This document shows, piece after piece, positions 24,020-32,867 of a stretch of 64,000 bases of DNA (positions are counted from its first letter, which is position 1; each line of letters begins with the position of its first letter). The stretch comes from Lysobacter enzymogenes (GTDB taxonomy: Bacteria; Pseudomonadota; Gammaproteobacteria; Xanthomonadales; Xanthomonadaceae). The notes under the pieces were generated by a model. The model was not told where the DNA came from. It did not search any database and saw only the letters and a list, made by a program, of their open reading frames with translations. Location: NCBI RefSeq assembly GCF_017355525.1, contig NZ_CP067395.1, forward strand, positions 1,550,001-1,614,000. Direction: 5' to 3'. The position numbers and the translations under genes were made by a program.

Positions 24020-26236
24020 ATGAAGCACCCGCTCGCCGTGGCGCTGGCCGTGGCCCTGATCGCCACCGTCCCCAGCCTGGCCCACAATGCCCAGGCCCAG
24101 GCCAAGACCGACAAGACCGTGAAATTCACCGCCGATACCGCCAAGCCGAGCGCGAATCCGTTCTTCCAGCCGAGCCCGCTGCCGCTGCAGTTCCCGCAGT
24201 TCGACAAGATCAAGGACAGCGACTTCGCGCCGGCCTTCGATCGCGGCATGGCCGACCAGCTCAAGGAAGTCGCCGCCATCGCCGACAACCCCGAGCCGGC
24301 CACGTTCGACAACACCATCCTGGCGATGGAGCGTTCGGGCCAGATCCTCAACCGCTCGGTCTCGACCTTCTTCAACCTGGTCGGCACCGACACCAACGCG
24401 AACCGCGAAAAGCTGCAGCAGCAGTACGCGCCGAAGCTGGCCGCGCACCGCGACGCGATCTCGCTGAATCCGAAGCTGTTCGCGCGGATCAAAGATCTGT
24501 ATGAGAAGCGCGCTTCGCTGGGCCTGGACGCCGAGGGCGTGCGCCTGATCGAGCGCTACCACTCCGACTTCGTCCGCGCCGGCGCCAACCTCAGCGAAGC
24601 GCAGAAGACCCGGGTCAAGGCGATCAACGGCGAACTGGCCGAACTGGGCGCGAACTTCAGCAAGAACGTGCTCAAGGAAGTGCAGGATTCGGCCATCGTG
24701 GTCGACACCAAGGAAGAACTGGCCGGCCTGTCCGACGAGCGCATCGCCGCCGCGGCCGAAGCCGCCAAGGGCCGCAAGCTGGAAGGCAAGTACCTGCTGA
24801 CCCTGCTCAACACCACCGGCCAGCCGCCGGAAACCGACCTGACCAACCGCGCGCTGCGCGAGAAGCTGCACAAGGCCTCGGTGATCCGCGGCAGCCGCGG
24901 CAACGAGTGGGACAACACCGCGATCGTGTCCAAGGTCGTCGCCCTGCGCGCCGAACGCGCCAAGATCATGGGCTACCCGAACTACGCGGCCTACGTGCTC
25001 GAGGACGAAACCGCCAAGTCGCCGGAAGCGGTCAACAAGATGCTCGGCCAGCTCGCCCCGGCCGCGGTCGCCAACGCCAAGCGCGAAGCCGCCGACCTGC
25101 AGGCGATGATCGACAAGGAACAGGCCGCCAAGGGCGAAAAGAGCTTCCAGCTCGAGCCGTGGGACTGGGCGTTCTACGCCGAGAAGGTGCGCAAGGAAAA
25201 GTTCGCCTTCGACGAAGCCGAGCTCAAGCCCTACTTCGAAATGAAGAACGTGCTCGAAAACGGCGTGTTCTACGCCGCCGGCCAGCTCTACGGCCTGAAG
25301 TTCAAGCAGCGCACCGACCTGCCGCTGTACCGCGACGACGTCACCGCCTACGACGTGTTCGATTCCAACGGCAAGCAGTTGGCGATCTTCATCGCCGACA
25401 TGTACGCGCGCGATTCCAAGCGCGGCGGCGCGTGGATGAACTCCTACGTCGAGCAGTCGGAACTGTTCGGCACCCTGCCGGTCGTGGCCAACCACCTCAA
25501 CATCCCCAAGCCGCCGGCCGGCAAGCCGACGCTGATGACCTGGGACGAGGTCACCACGATGTTCCATGAGTTCGGCCATGCCCTGCACGGCATGTTCTCG
25601 AACGTGAAGTACCCGTATTTCTCGGGCACCAGCGTGCCGCGCGACTTCGTCGAGTTCCCCTCGCAGGTCAACGAGATGTGGGCCGACTGGCCGTCGGTGC
25701 TGGCCAACTACGCCAAGCACTACCAGAACGGCCAGCCGATGCCGAAGGAATTGCTGGACAAGGTGCTGGCGGCGTCGAAGTTCAACCAGGGCTTCACCAC
25801 CACCGAATACCTCGGCGCGGCGATGCTGGACCAGAACTACCACCAGATCGGCGACCTGTCGAAGGTGCCGGCGGCCAAGGACGTGGTCGCGTTCGAGACC
25901 GCCTCGCTCAAGAAGGACGGCATTTACTACCCGCCGGTGCCGCCGCGTTACCGCACCACCTATTTCAGCCACATCATGGGCGGTTATGCGGCCGGCTATT
26001 ACGCGTACATCTGGTCGGAGGTGCTCGACGCCAACACCGTGGAATGGATCAAGCAGCACGGCGGCCTGACCCGCGAGAACGGCGACCGCTTCCGCGCCAC
26101 CCTGCTCTCGCGCGGCGGCAGCAAGGACGCGTTGCAGCTGTTCCGCGATTTCTCCGGCCACGAGCCGCAGATCCAGCCGCTGCTGGAGCGCCGCGGCCTG
26201 ACCGCCCCGGCGGCCAAGCCGGCCAAGGCGAAATAA
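24020..26236 (+). CDS. Exported M3 metallopeptidase (peptidyl-dipeptidase Dcp-like)
   Basis: A 738-residue zinc peptidase that removes dipeptides from C-termini or cleaves oligopeptides. ATG 24020 starts a proper signal peptide (MKHPLAVALAVALIATVPSL, cleaved near NAQAQA), so a periplasmic or secreted form is predicted; an in-frame TTG 18 bases earlier is less likely. The zinc site HEFGH is at residues 516-520 with the third ligand Glu545 in EFPSQVNEMW, and the substrate-binding Gly-Tyr-rich region (GGYAAGYYAYIW) is present. Full length for M3 enzymes. Export is notable because E. coli Dcp lacks a classical signal. It fits a lifestyle of feeding on extracellular protein, with the M14 enzyme at 47514. 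Confidence 0.94.
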   Translation: MKHPLAVALAVALIATVPSLAHNAQAQAKTDKTVKFTADTAKPSANPFFQPSPLPLQFPQFDKIKDSDFAPAFDRGMADQLKEVAAIADNPEPATFDNTILAMERSGQILNRSVSTFFNLVGTDTNANREKLQQQYAPKLAAHRDAISLNPKLFARIKDLYEKRASLGLDAEGVRLIERYHSDFVRAGANLSEAQKTRVKAINGELAELGANFSKNVLKEVQDSAIVVDTKEELAGLSDERIAAAAEAAKGRKLEGKYLLTLLNTTGQPPETDLTNRALREKLHKASVIRGSRGNEWDNTAIVSKVVALRAERAKIMGYPNYAAYVLEDETAKSPEAVNKMLGQLAPAAVANAKREAADLQAMIDKEQAAKGEKSFQLEPWDWAFYAEKVRKEKFAFDEAELKPYFEMKNVLENGVFYAAGQLYGLKFKQRTDLPLYRDDVTAYDVFDSNGKQLAIFIADMYARDSKRGGAWMNSYVEQSELFGTLPVVANHLNIPKPPAGKPTLMTWDEVTTMFHEFGHALHGMFSNVKYPYFSGTSVPRDFVEFPSQVNEMWADWPSVLANYAKHYQNGQPMPKELLDKVLAASKFNQGFTTTEYLGAAMLDQNYHQIGDLSKVPAAKDVVAFETASLKKDGIYYPPVPPRYRTTYFSHIMGGYAAGYYAYIWSEVLDANTVEWIKQHGGLTRENGDRFRATLLSRGGSKDALQLFRDFSGHEPQIQPLLERRGLTAPAAKPAKAK

Positions 26237-26482
26237 GTTTCGCAACCCCTGCTGAGACCCGCGAGGCCGGTTAACACCGGTTTCGCGCAGAAGGGCGGCG
26301 TACCGTGTCCGGTGCGTCGCCCTTCTTGCGTTGGAGCGCACAAGGACCACATTCGATCCGTTATCACGATCTAAATATTGAGCATTAATTACCTGTTTTT
26401 AGTGGACTTTTTGCGAACGTCGATTTATGTCACATTAGATTCCAATGGACCCCCACTAACCTGATATTGGATATCGACGGCA
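26237..26482. other. AT-rich promoter region of the orphan regulator
   Basis: After the hairpin at 26291-26325 the base composition changes sharply. 26350-26470 is far richer in A and T than any neighbour (for example CTAAATATTGAGCATTAATT). This marks the promoter region of the regulator gene at 26536. I cannot fix a single -35/-10 pair with confidence. Confidence 0.5.
26291..26325 (+). terminator. Terminator-like hairpin after M3 peptidase
   Basis: AAGGGCG(G)CG pairs with CG(T)CGCCCTT, with an inner ACCG/CGGT stem and CTTG following. There is no pure T-run, so termination strength is uncertain. It is 55 bp past the peptidase stop. Confidence 0.5.
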
Positions 26483-26504
26483 CTGTTTCTGCATGCAGAA
26501 ACAG
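26483..26504. promoter_or_regulatory. Perfect 22-bp palindrome, candidate operator
   Basis: The 22 bases centred on GCATGC (CTGTTTCTGC and its exact complement) form a perfect palindrome ending 31 bp before the start codon of the orphan regulator. A perfect dyad here, in the leader of a DNA-binding protein gene, suggests autoregulation. It could also form a hairpin in the mRNA leader. Confidence 0.55.
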
Positions 26505-26535
26505 CTTGGAGTTCGATTCAACAGGGGACATCAGG

Positions 26536-27303
26536 ATGGCCGCCATTTCACCAGTCCACCCCGGCGCCGGCCTCAACGGCGTCGATCACCGCAACAGCCG
26601 ACGGGTCGCCGTCGTCGAACGCGACCCGAACCTGCGCCAGCAAATCCAGCACTCGCTGCTGACCCGTCAGTTCGCCATCGTCGAATGCGCCAACGCCACC
26701 GCGTTGTACCGCAACCTGCTGAGCGCGCCGTGCGACATCGCGGTCATCGCCAGCGACCTGCCCGACGACAACCCGCGCAACGTCGCCCTGCACCTGCGCC
26801 AGCATTCGGACATCGGCATCATCGTGCTCGATGCCGACGCCGGTTACGGCGGCCAGTCCGACGGCTACCACGAGATCGCCGACGCCTGCTTCCGCAAGCC
26901 GGTCGACCTCGACGGCCTGGCCACCGTGGTCACCGCGATGCACAGCCTGCAGCACCACATGCGCGCGTTGCCGACGCGCGCCGGCGGCGGCCAGCCGGAA
27001 TGGGAACTGGCCCTGGACGGCTGGACCCTGCGCACGCCCGACGGCGCCAGCATCGACCTCAGCGCGCCCGAGCGCAGCGTGCTGCTGCGCCTGGTCAACA
27101 CCGGCGCGGGCGGCCATCCGGTCTCGCACGACAGCCTGATCGGTTCGCTGACCAACGACGTCTACGACTTCGATCCGCACCGGCTGGAGATGCTGATCTA
27201 CCGCCTGCGCAAGAAGGTCGCGCTGATGAGTCCGCTGCCGTTGCCGCTGCGCGCGGTGCGCGGGATGGGCTACCTGTGCACGATCGTGAGAGCCAACGGC
27301 TGA
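26536..27303 (+). CDS. Orphan OmpR/PhoB-type regulator with atypical receiver
   Basis: A 255-residue protein. Residues about 22-135 form a receiver-like domain (VAVVERDPNLRQQI at the start with acidic Glu28/Asp30, and the conserved Lys in FRKPVDL). Residues about 155-253 form a winged helix of the OmpR/PhoB type (LSAPERSVLLRLV, VYDFDPHRLEMLIYRLRKK, RAVRGMGYLC). If Pro76 is aligned with the canonical DxxxP, the phospho-acceptor position is Ala72; Asp74 is displaced. The protein may therefore work without normal phosphorylation. There is no kinase gene nearby. ATG 26536 follows CAGGGGA; the frame extends to a TTG at 26467, but that would cover the palindrome. It lies upstream of the adhesin on the same strand, with a terminator between. 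Confidence 0.85.
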   Translation: MAAISPVHPGAGLNGVDHRNSRRVAVVERDPNLRQQIQHSLLTRQFAIVECANATALYRNLLSAPCDIAVIASDLPDDNPRNVALHLRQHSDIGIIVLDADAGYGGQSDGYHEIADACFRKPVDLDGLATVVTAMHSLQHHMRALPTRAGGGQPEWELALDGWTLRTPDGASIDLSAPERSVLLRLVNTGAGGHPVSHDSLIGSLTNDVYDFDPHRLEMLIYRLRKKVALMSPLPLPLRAVRGMGYLCTIVRANG

Positions 27304-27342
27304 GGCGCGCTGCCGGGCGCAGGCCCGCGCGGCGATACGGAA

Positions 27343-27373
27343 CGACGGCGGCTACGGCCGCCGTCGGCGTTTT
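27343..27373 (+). terminator. Terminator of the orphan regulator
   Basis: A perfect 10-bp stem CGACGGCGGC-TACG-GCCGCCGTCG followed by GCGTTTTCGG, 40 bp past the regulator stop. It separates the regulator from the adhesin transcript. Confidence 0.8.
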
Positions 27374-27667
27374 CGGCGATGGCTGCGGCCACGCATCGAC
27401 GACGCGAACGCCGCATCGCGCGCGTCGCACGTGCCCATGCGTAATGCGACGGTGATCGCAAGTGAGCGAGCGTGAACCAGCATGAGTGCGTTGTCCGCGC
27501 GCGCTGCCTAGCCTGCAATCGCCGATGCGCCGCTCGCGCCAGCGAACCCGGGCGGCCGCCGGCATCGGGGGAATCAGGGACTTTCGACGATGGCCGCGAC
27601 GCGGCCGCGCTGTGCGCCTGGCGCCCGCGATGCCGATCGGTTCGTACCGATCACGACGGAGGCCGCC
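27374..27667. other. Leader region of the adhesin gene
   Basis: About 290 bp between the regulator's terminator and the adhesin start. I see no gene and no clear promoter consensus. A good ribosome-binding site (ACGGAGG) lies just before 27668. The ATG at 27590 is in frame but lacks such a site. Confidence 0.45.
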
Positions 27668-30600
27668 ATGATTCTGCGCCAACCGCACGTCCGCACCCTT
27701 CCCTTCCGCCCCGACACCGACCCTGCCCGCGCCCTGCCGCGCGCCCCTGCCCTGCGCGCCAGCCTGCTCGCCGGCTGCGTAGCCCTGGCCCTGCTCGCGC
27801 ATCCGGCCGTTGCGGCCGAGACCGCGGCGGGCGATTCCTCCGCCGCTTCGGCCGGCCAAAGCGCCGAACCGACCGCGAGCGGCGAAACCGCGCCGGCCGC
27901 CGACAAGACCGACGACGCCTTCGCGAGCCCCGCGCCGCTGCTGCCGCTGGTGTTCGACGGCATGCCCAACGCCGACACCTGGCGTTCGGCCAGCGCCTTA
28001 GACGGCGGCTTGGTCTCGCCGATGAGCATCATCGAACCGCCGCCGGCGCTCAACAACACCCTGCCCGGCCTGGTCGGCTATCTGCAGAACTGGCTGCTCG
28101 GCAACGACTACCAATCCTGCGGCCTGCTCGGCACCGGCTGCCTGACCATCGACCGCGCCAACTTCAATTACTCGTACCTGTCGCTGATCCTCAACCTGGT
28201 CCAGTTGCCCAACGCGGTCGACCTGGACGGCAACCAGCCCGCCAACCACCTGACCCTGATCGGCGCGGTGCATTCGGACAGCTACATCCAGTTCCAGGAC
28301 AGCAACTACACCGGCAACAACAACAACGCCTCGTGCGTGGTCATCGGCGTGGCCTGCACCTGGCGCACCAACGCCGCGCAGAACAACCAGGTGCTGATCG
28401 GCGACGGCAGCTACGCCAACGGCTCCAACACCATCGTCATGGGCACCAACGCCCGCCACCAGCTGCCGACCATCAGCGCCGCGCAGGCCGGCTTCACCGG
28501 CGGACCCGACACCAACTACGCCGCGCGCCTCGGCAACTCGGTGGTGATCGGCGACAACAGCTTCGGCAACGCCGACCGCCAGACCCTCCTCGGCTTCGGC
28601 GCGACCTCGACCCACGCCAACAGCGTCGCCCTCGGCGCGGGCTCGTCGACCGCGGTCGGCGCGCAGATCGGCTATACCGCCTTCGGGCTGGCCGCATCGC
28701 AAACCTCGACCGGCGAAGTGTCGATCGGCGCGGCCGGCGCGACCCGCAAACTGACCAACCTCGCCCCGGGCAGCGTCGGCACCGACGCGGTCAACCTCGC
28801 CCAGTTGCAGGGCGCGCTGGCCACCGCGGCCAGCGACCCGTTCGCGGTCAAGTACGACGACGCGGGCGGCTCGCCGAACCTGCAAAGCGTCACCTTGCAG
28901 GGCGCCGGCGGCACCACCCTGAGCAACCTGCGCGCCGGCGCGGTCAACGCCGGCAGCACCCAGGCGATCAACGGCGCGCAGATCTTCGCGATCAGCCAGT
29001 CCAACGCGCAACGGCTCGGCGGCGGCGCCGCGGTCGCGGCCGACGGCACGGTGACCGCGCCGAACTACGTCATCGCCGGCAACGGCTACAACAACGTCGG
29101 CGCCGCGCTGGCCGCGCTCAACGGCAACGCCCAGGCGCTGGACGCGTTCGCGGTGCAGTACGACGACGACGGCGCCGGCAATCCGAATTACGCCGCGATC
29201 ACTTTGCGCGGGCCGGCCGGCACCGGCACGACCCTCGGCAACGTCGCCGCCGGGCAGATCGCCGCCGGCAGCCTGCAGGCGATCAACGGCGGCCAAATGT
29301 TCGGTCTCGGCACTGGCATCGCCAATATTTTCGGCGGCGGCGCCGCGTTCAACGCCGGCGGAACGTTCACCGCGCCGAACTACGTCATCGGCGGAAACAC
29401 TTACACCAATGTCGGCTCCGCGTTGAGCGCGCTCGACAACGGCCAGAGCGCCGGCAACGCCTTCGCCGTGCGGTACGACGACGACGGCGCCGGCAATCCG
29501 AACTACGCCGCGATCACCCTGCGCGGGCCGGCCGGCACCGGCACGGTCCTCGACAACCTCGCCGGCGGGCAGATCGCCGCCGGCAGTCTGCAGGCGATCA
29601 ACGGCGGGCAGGCGTTCGGCCTCGGCACCGGCATCGCCAACATCTTCGGCGGCGGCGCCGCGTTCAATGCCGGCGGAACGTTCACCGCACCGAACTACGT
29701 CATCGCCGGCACCAGCTACACCGACGTCGGCGCCGCGCTGACCGCGCTCGACAACGGCCAGAGCGCCGGCAACGCCTTCGCCGTGCAGTACGACGACGAC
29801 GGCACGGGCAATCCCGACTACGCCGCGATCACGCTGCGCGGGCCGGCCGGCACCGGTACCACGCTCGACAACCTCGCCGCCGGGCAGATCGCCGCCGGCA
29901 GCCTGCAGGCGGTCAACGGCGGGCAGATCGCGACGATGGGCGACTCCATCGCCTCGATCTTCGGCGGCGGCTCGCTGTTCAACGGCGGCAGCTTCGGCGC
30001 GCCGAACTACAGCGTGCAGGGCGGCAGCTACAGCGACATCGGCGCAGCATTCGCCGCGGTCGACGCGAGCCTGACCAACCTCAACAACCGCATCGACAAC
30101 CTGCCGCCGGCGACCACGCCCGATCCGCGCGTCGCCATCGACGGCACCGGCAACGCCTCGGTCGCGGCCGGCTCGCGCGCGGTCGCGGTCGGCGCCAGCG
30201 CCAGCGCCGGCGGCAGCCGCGCCACCGCGGTCGGCGGCGACAGCTACGCGGCCGGCGCCAACGACACCGCGATCGGCGGCAACGCGCGCGTGAACGCCGA
30301 CGGCAGCACCGCGCTCGGCGCGAACTCCAGCATCGCCGCAGGCGCCACCAACGCGGTCGCAGTCGGCGAAAGCGCCAGCGCGACCGCTTCGGGCGCGGTC
30401 GCGCTGGGCCAGGGCGCACTCGCCGACCGCGCCAACACGGTGTCGGTCGGCAACGCCGCGCAGCAGCGCCAGATCGTCAACGTCGCCGCCGGCAGCCAGG
30501 ACCACGACGCGGTCAACGTCGCCCAGCTCAAGGCTTCGCAAACCGGCACGGTGCGCTACGACAGCAATCCCGACGGCAGCGTCAACACCAGCCAGGTGAC

Positions 30601-31009
30601 GCTCAACAACGGCGGCGCGGCGGTGACCGTGCGCAACGTCCGTGCCGGCGTCGCCAACACCGACGCGGTCAATGTGCAGCAGCTCAACGAAGGGGTGAAC
30701 CGCGCGATCAGCACTTCCAACCAGTACACCGACAACTGGGGCAACCAACTGCGCAGCGAGATCGGCCGGCTCGACGACAAGGCCAGCGCCGGCGTCGCCT
30801 CGGCGATGGCGGTGGCCGGCCTGCCGCAGTCGTACATGCCCGGCAAGAGCATGGCGGCGATCGCCGCCAGCAGCTTCCGCGGCGAAAGCGGTTTCGCCAT
30901 CGGCATTTCCACCATCAGCGAAGACGGGCGCTACGTGTACAAGCTGTCGGGCAACAGCAACTCCAAGGGCGACGTCGGCGTGACCATCGGCGCCGGTCTG
31001 GTGTGGTGA
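27668..31009 (+). CDS. Trimeric autotransporter adhesin (YadA-like)
   Basis: A 1113-residue type Vc autotransporter. It has an extended N-terminal signal (hydrophobic LLAGCVALALLAHPAVAAE at about residues 35-53). A head with YadA-type left-handed repeats follows (SVALGAGSS, AVAVGASAS, STALGANSS). Stalk connector motifs come in between (TDAVNLAQLQ, HDAVNVAQLK, TDAVNVQQLN). The C-terminal beta-barrel anchor is about residues 1020-1113 (GVASAMAVAGLPQ, GKSMAAIAASSF) and ends in an aromatic residue (GLVW). The middle has three tandem 105-residue modules, encoded by 315-bp DNA repeats starting at 29153, 29468 and 29783. It is expected to form homotrimers on the cell surface for adhesion or aggregation. 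A strong terminator follows. GC-rich frames on the other strand are shadows. Confidence 0.93.
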   Translation: MILRQPHVRTLPFRPDTDPARALPRAPALRASLLAGCVALALLAHPAVAAETAAGDSSAASAGQSAEPTASGETAPAADKTDDAFASPAPLLPLVFDGMPNADTWRSASALDGGLVSPMSIIEPPPALNNTLPGLVGYLQNWLLGNDYQSCGLLGTGCLTIDRANFNYSYLSLILNLVQLPNAVDLDGNQPANHLTLIGAVHSDSYIQFQDSNYTGNNNNASCVVIGVACTWRTNAAQNNQVLIGDGSYANGSNTIVMGTNARHQLPTISAAQAGFTGGPDTNYAARLGNSVVIGDNSFGNADRQTLLGFGATSTHANSVALGAGSSTAVGAQIGYTAFGLAASQTSTGEVSIGAAGATRKLTNLAPGSVGTDAVNLAQLQGALATAASDPFAVKYDDAGGSPNLQSVTLQGAGGTTLSNLRAGAVNAGSTQAINGAQIFAISQSNAQRLGGGAAVAADGTVTAPNYVIAGNGYNNVGAALAALNGNAQALDAFAVQYDDDGAGNPNYAAITLRGPAGTGTTLGNVAAGQIAAGSLQAINGGQMFGLGTGIANIFGGGAAFNAGGTFTAPNYVIGGNTYTNVGSALSALDNGQSAGNAFAVRYDDDGAGNPNYAAITLRGPAGTGTVLDNLAGGQIAAGSLQAINGGQAFGLGTGIANIFGGGAAFNAGGTFTAPNYVIAGTSYTDVGAALTALDNGQSAGNAFAVQYDDDGTGNPDYAAITLRGPAGTGTTLDNLAAGQIAAGSLQAVNGGQIATMGDSIASIFGGGSLFNGGSFGAPNYSVQGGSYSDIGAAFAAVDASLTNLNNRIDNLPPATTPDPRVAIDGTGNASVAAGSRAVAVGASASAGGSRATAVGGDSYAAGANDTAIGGNARVNADGSTALGANSSIAAGATNAVAVGESASATASGAVALGQGALADRANTVSVGNAAQQRQIVNVAAGSQDHDAVNVAQLKASQTGTVRYDSNPDGSVNTSQVTLNNGGAAVTVRNVRAGVANTDAVNVQQLNEGVNRAISTSNQYTDNWGNQLRSEIGRLDDKASAGVASAMAVAGLPQSYMPGKSMAAIAASSFRGESGFAIGISTISEDGRYVYKLSGNSNSKGDVGVTIGAGLVW
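29153..30097 (+). repeat. 315-bp repeats inside the adhesin gene
   Basis: Three direct copies with a period of exactly 315 bp (105 codons) begin at the GTG of AVQYDDDG (29153, 29468, 29783). The first two are nearly identical; the third diverges in its second half. They keep the reading frame, so unequal exchange would change stalk length in steps of 105 residues. Confidence 0.9.
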
Positions 31010-31104
31010 GCGCGGCGGCCGCAGGACGCGCGCCGACGCCTCGCCGCTGAGCATCACTGGGACCTCCCCCCGGCGACCCGCAAGCCCCCCGTTTGCGGGA
31101 AGCC

Positions 31105-31137
31105 AGGCCGCCCGGAGCGATCCGGGCGGCCTTTTTG
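31105..31137 (+). terminator. Terminator of the adhesin gene
   Basis: An 11-bp perfect stem (AGGCCGCCCGG with its complement, loop AGCGAT) followed by five T, about 95 bp past the adhesin stop. Confidence 0.9.
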
Positions 31138-31141
31138 TTTC

Positions 31142-31196
31142 GGGATTCGGGATTCGGGATTCGGGATTCGGGATTCGGGAGTCGGGAGTCGGGAAT
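31142..31196. repeat. Heptanucleotide tandem repeat (GGGATTC)
   Basis: Five perfect GGGATTC units are followed by two GGGAGTC units and a partial one. On the minus strand it reads as a spurious PNPESRI peptide repeat. Unit number may vary between strains. It lies directly before the unrecognised gene at 31253. Confidence 0.95.
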
Positions 31197-31252
31197 TGCA
31201 AAGCGCGGCGGTTTGGTCTTTGCTGATCGCCGTATCCACCTCGGCCTCGCGC

Positions 31253-31690
31253 ATGTTCTATGTCGGCCTCTCCGCGGAACCCGGGCGCGACGCCGTCGCG
31301 GCGGCGTTCGCAGTGCACGCGCCGGCGGCGCGGCTGCGTTGGGCCGGGATCGACGAGGATTGCGACGGGGTGATTTTCCTCGACGTGCAATGCAATGCCA
31401 GCGAATTTCCCTACGTACTGGGGGCGACCAATCTGGCCGGCGGCGACGACTACGAAATCGGTCTGGCGATCGCGCGCGACTTGTCGGTCGTCTTGCGCTG
31501 CCGGACGGTGTGCGACGGCACCCGGCACGGTCCGGGCTCCTCGCCGGGTTGGTGCGTGGTCTGGGACCAAGGCAGGGCCTTCTTGGGCGACGATTACGGC
31601 AGCGTTTTCTACGACGACTCGCCCGAGCTGAGCGACTCCGAACGCGCCGCGTTGGGGCCGGTCCGCATCCTGCATCCGCTGGAGATTTGA
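31253..31690 (+). CDS. Unrecognised small cytoplasmic protein
   Basis: A 145-residue protein from ATG 31253. The open frame begins earlier at a TTG (31196), right at the edge of the heptamer repeat, but no good ribosome-binding site marks either start. Composition is balanced and protein-like: acidic, with FLDVQCNASEFPYVLG and GDDYEIGLAIARDLS, four cysteines and several Trp. There is no signal peptide or membrane span. The size, acidity and lone position resemble immunity-type or other orphan accessory proteins, but this is only an impression and no toxin gene is adjacent. Confidence 0.6.
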   Translation: MFYVGLSAEPGRDAVAAAFAVHAPAARLRWAGIDEDCDGVIFLDVQCNASEFPYVLGATNLAGGDDYEIGLAIARDLSVVLRCRTVCDGTRHGPGSSPGWCVVWDQGRAFLGDDYGSVFYDDSPELSDSERAALGPVRILHPLEI

Positions 31691-31903
31691 CGGGCCGCTG
31701 CGGCCGCGGATCGGCACCGGATCGCACCCACGGCATCCCGGCGAAGCCGATGCCTCGCGTTTGCAGACCGCCGCACAGCCTAGCGATGCGGCGGCGAACC
31801 TGGATGCAGCCGCCGCGCACGCGACCGCGACCGGGCGCACAGCCTTGCTTCGACCGCGAAAGCCACCATCTCCGACCTAGCCCCCGCGACGCCCCGTCCC
31901 CGC

Positions 31904-32740
31904 ATGACTGCCGAAGCCCCCGCCCCCTCCGACGCCGCCCAACGCCTGCACGACTGGCTGCGCCCGCACCGCCGCGTGTTCGTGCTGACCGGCGCCGGCA
32001 TCAGCACCGGTTCGGGCATCCCGCATTACCGCGACGAGAACGGCGCGTGGCAGCGCAAGCCGCCGATCGACTACCGCGCCTTCACCGGCGACGCGCGCGC
32101 GCGTTCGCGCTACTGGGCGCGCAGCTTCGTCGGCTGGCCGTCGTTCGACGGCGCGCAGCCCAACGCCGGCCACGTCGCGCTGGCGCGCTGGCAGCAGCGC
32201 GAGCCGGCGCATGCGCTGGTGACCCAGAACGTCGACGCCCTGCACAGCCGCGCCGGCAGCCTCGACGTGGTCGACCTGCACGGCCGCCTCGACGAAGTGG
32301 TGTGCCTGGACTGCGGCGCGCGCCAGCCGCGCGCGCAGGTGCAGGCCGAGCTCGCGCAGCGCAATCCGGACTGGCGCGACCTCGACGCGGCGGTCCTGCC
32401 CGACGGCGACGCCGATCTGGAGGGCCTGGAATTCGAGCGCTTCCAGATCCCGCCGTGCGCCGCCTGCGGCGGCATGCTCAAGCCCGACGTGGTGTTCTTC
32501 GGCGAAAACGTCCCGCGCGCGCGCGTGGCCGCCGCGCAGCAGGCGCTGGCCGCGGCCGACGCGATGCTGGTGGTCGGTTCCTCGCTGATGGTCTATTCCG
32601 GCTTCCGCTTCGCCCGCGCCGCGCGCGAGGCCGGGCTGCCGCTGGCCTTGCTCAACCGCGGCGTGACCCGCGCGGACGATATCGCCACGCTCAAGATCGA
32701 AGCCGATTGCGCGGCGACGTTGGATGCCGCGCTCGCATAA
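31904..32740 (+). CDS. Sir2-family NAD-dependent protein deacylase
   Basis: A 278-residue sirtuin removing acyl groups from lysines with NAD as co-substrate. It has the GAGIS motif (LTGAGISTGSGIPHYR, about residues 27-42) and TQNVDALHSRAG (about 107-118). The catalytic His is in DLHGRLDE. The four-cysteine zinc ribbon is split as CLDC (about 132) and CAAC (about 188), and VVGSSLMVYSGF follows. All catalytic features are intact. The lack of an attached or neighbouring nuclease or sensor argues against a defence role. Single gene, followed by a REP dimer. Confidence 0.93.
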   Translation: MTAEAPAPSDAAQRLHDWLRPHRRVFVLTGAGISTGSGIPHYRDENGAWQRKPPIDYRAFTGDARARSRYWARSFVGWPSFDGAQPNAGHVALARWQQREPAHALVTQNVDALHSRAGSLDVVDLHGRLDEVVCLDCGARQPRAQVQAELAQRNPDWRDLDAAVLPDGDADLEGLEFERFQIPPCAACGGMLKPDVVFFGENVPRARVAAAQQALAAADAMLVVGSSLMVYSGFRFARAAREAGLPLALLNRGVTRADDIATLKIEADCAATLDAALA

Positions 32741-32756
32741 GCCGCGGTTGCTCTAC

Positions 32757-32855
32757 CTGTAGGAGCGGCGCGAGCCGCGACCGCGACAACGCAACTACGC
32801 CGCAACCTTCGTCGCAGTTGCATTGTCGCGGTCGCGGCTCGCGCCGCTCCTACAG
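32757..32855. repeat. REP dimer, tails facing inward
   Basis: Two GTAG-headed units lie with their heads outside and tails inside. The roughly 45-bp middle is itself nearly self-complementary (CGACAACGCAACTACG against CGCAGTTGCATTGTCG), so the whole 99 bp can fold into one long hairpin. It sits between the convergent sirtuin and phosphodiesterase genes. Confidence 0.85.
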
Positions 32856-32867
32856 GGAGAAACCGCT

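Noticed and set aside
31054..31254. Minus-strand frames reading PNPESRI repeats
   Set aside because: This is the heptamer GGGATTC translated, not a protein; the length varies with repeat number and no ribosome-binding site is present.
27998..31840. A 1280-residue minus-strand frame opposite the adhesin
   Set aside because: It is the shadow of the adhesin's repetitive coding sequence; the repeats give the false impression of a repeated protein. It has no ribosome-binding site or domains.
31904..32740. Sirtuin as part of an anti-phage system
   Set aside because: It is a standard-length enzyme with the zinc ribbon; defence-associated SIR2 proteins usually carry extra domains or partners, none of which is seen.
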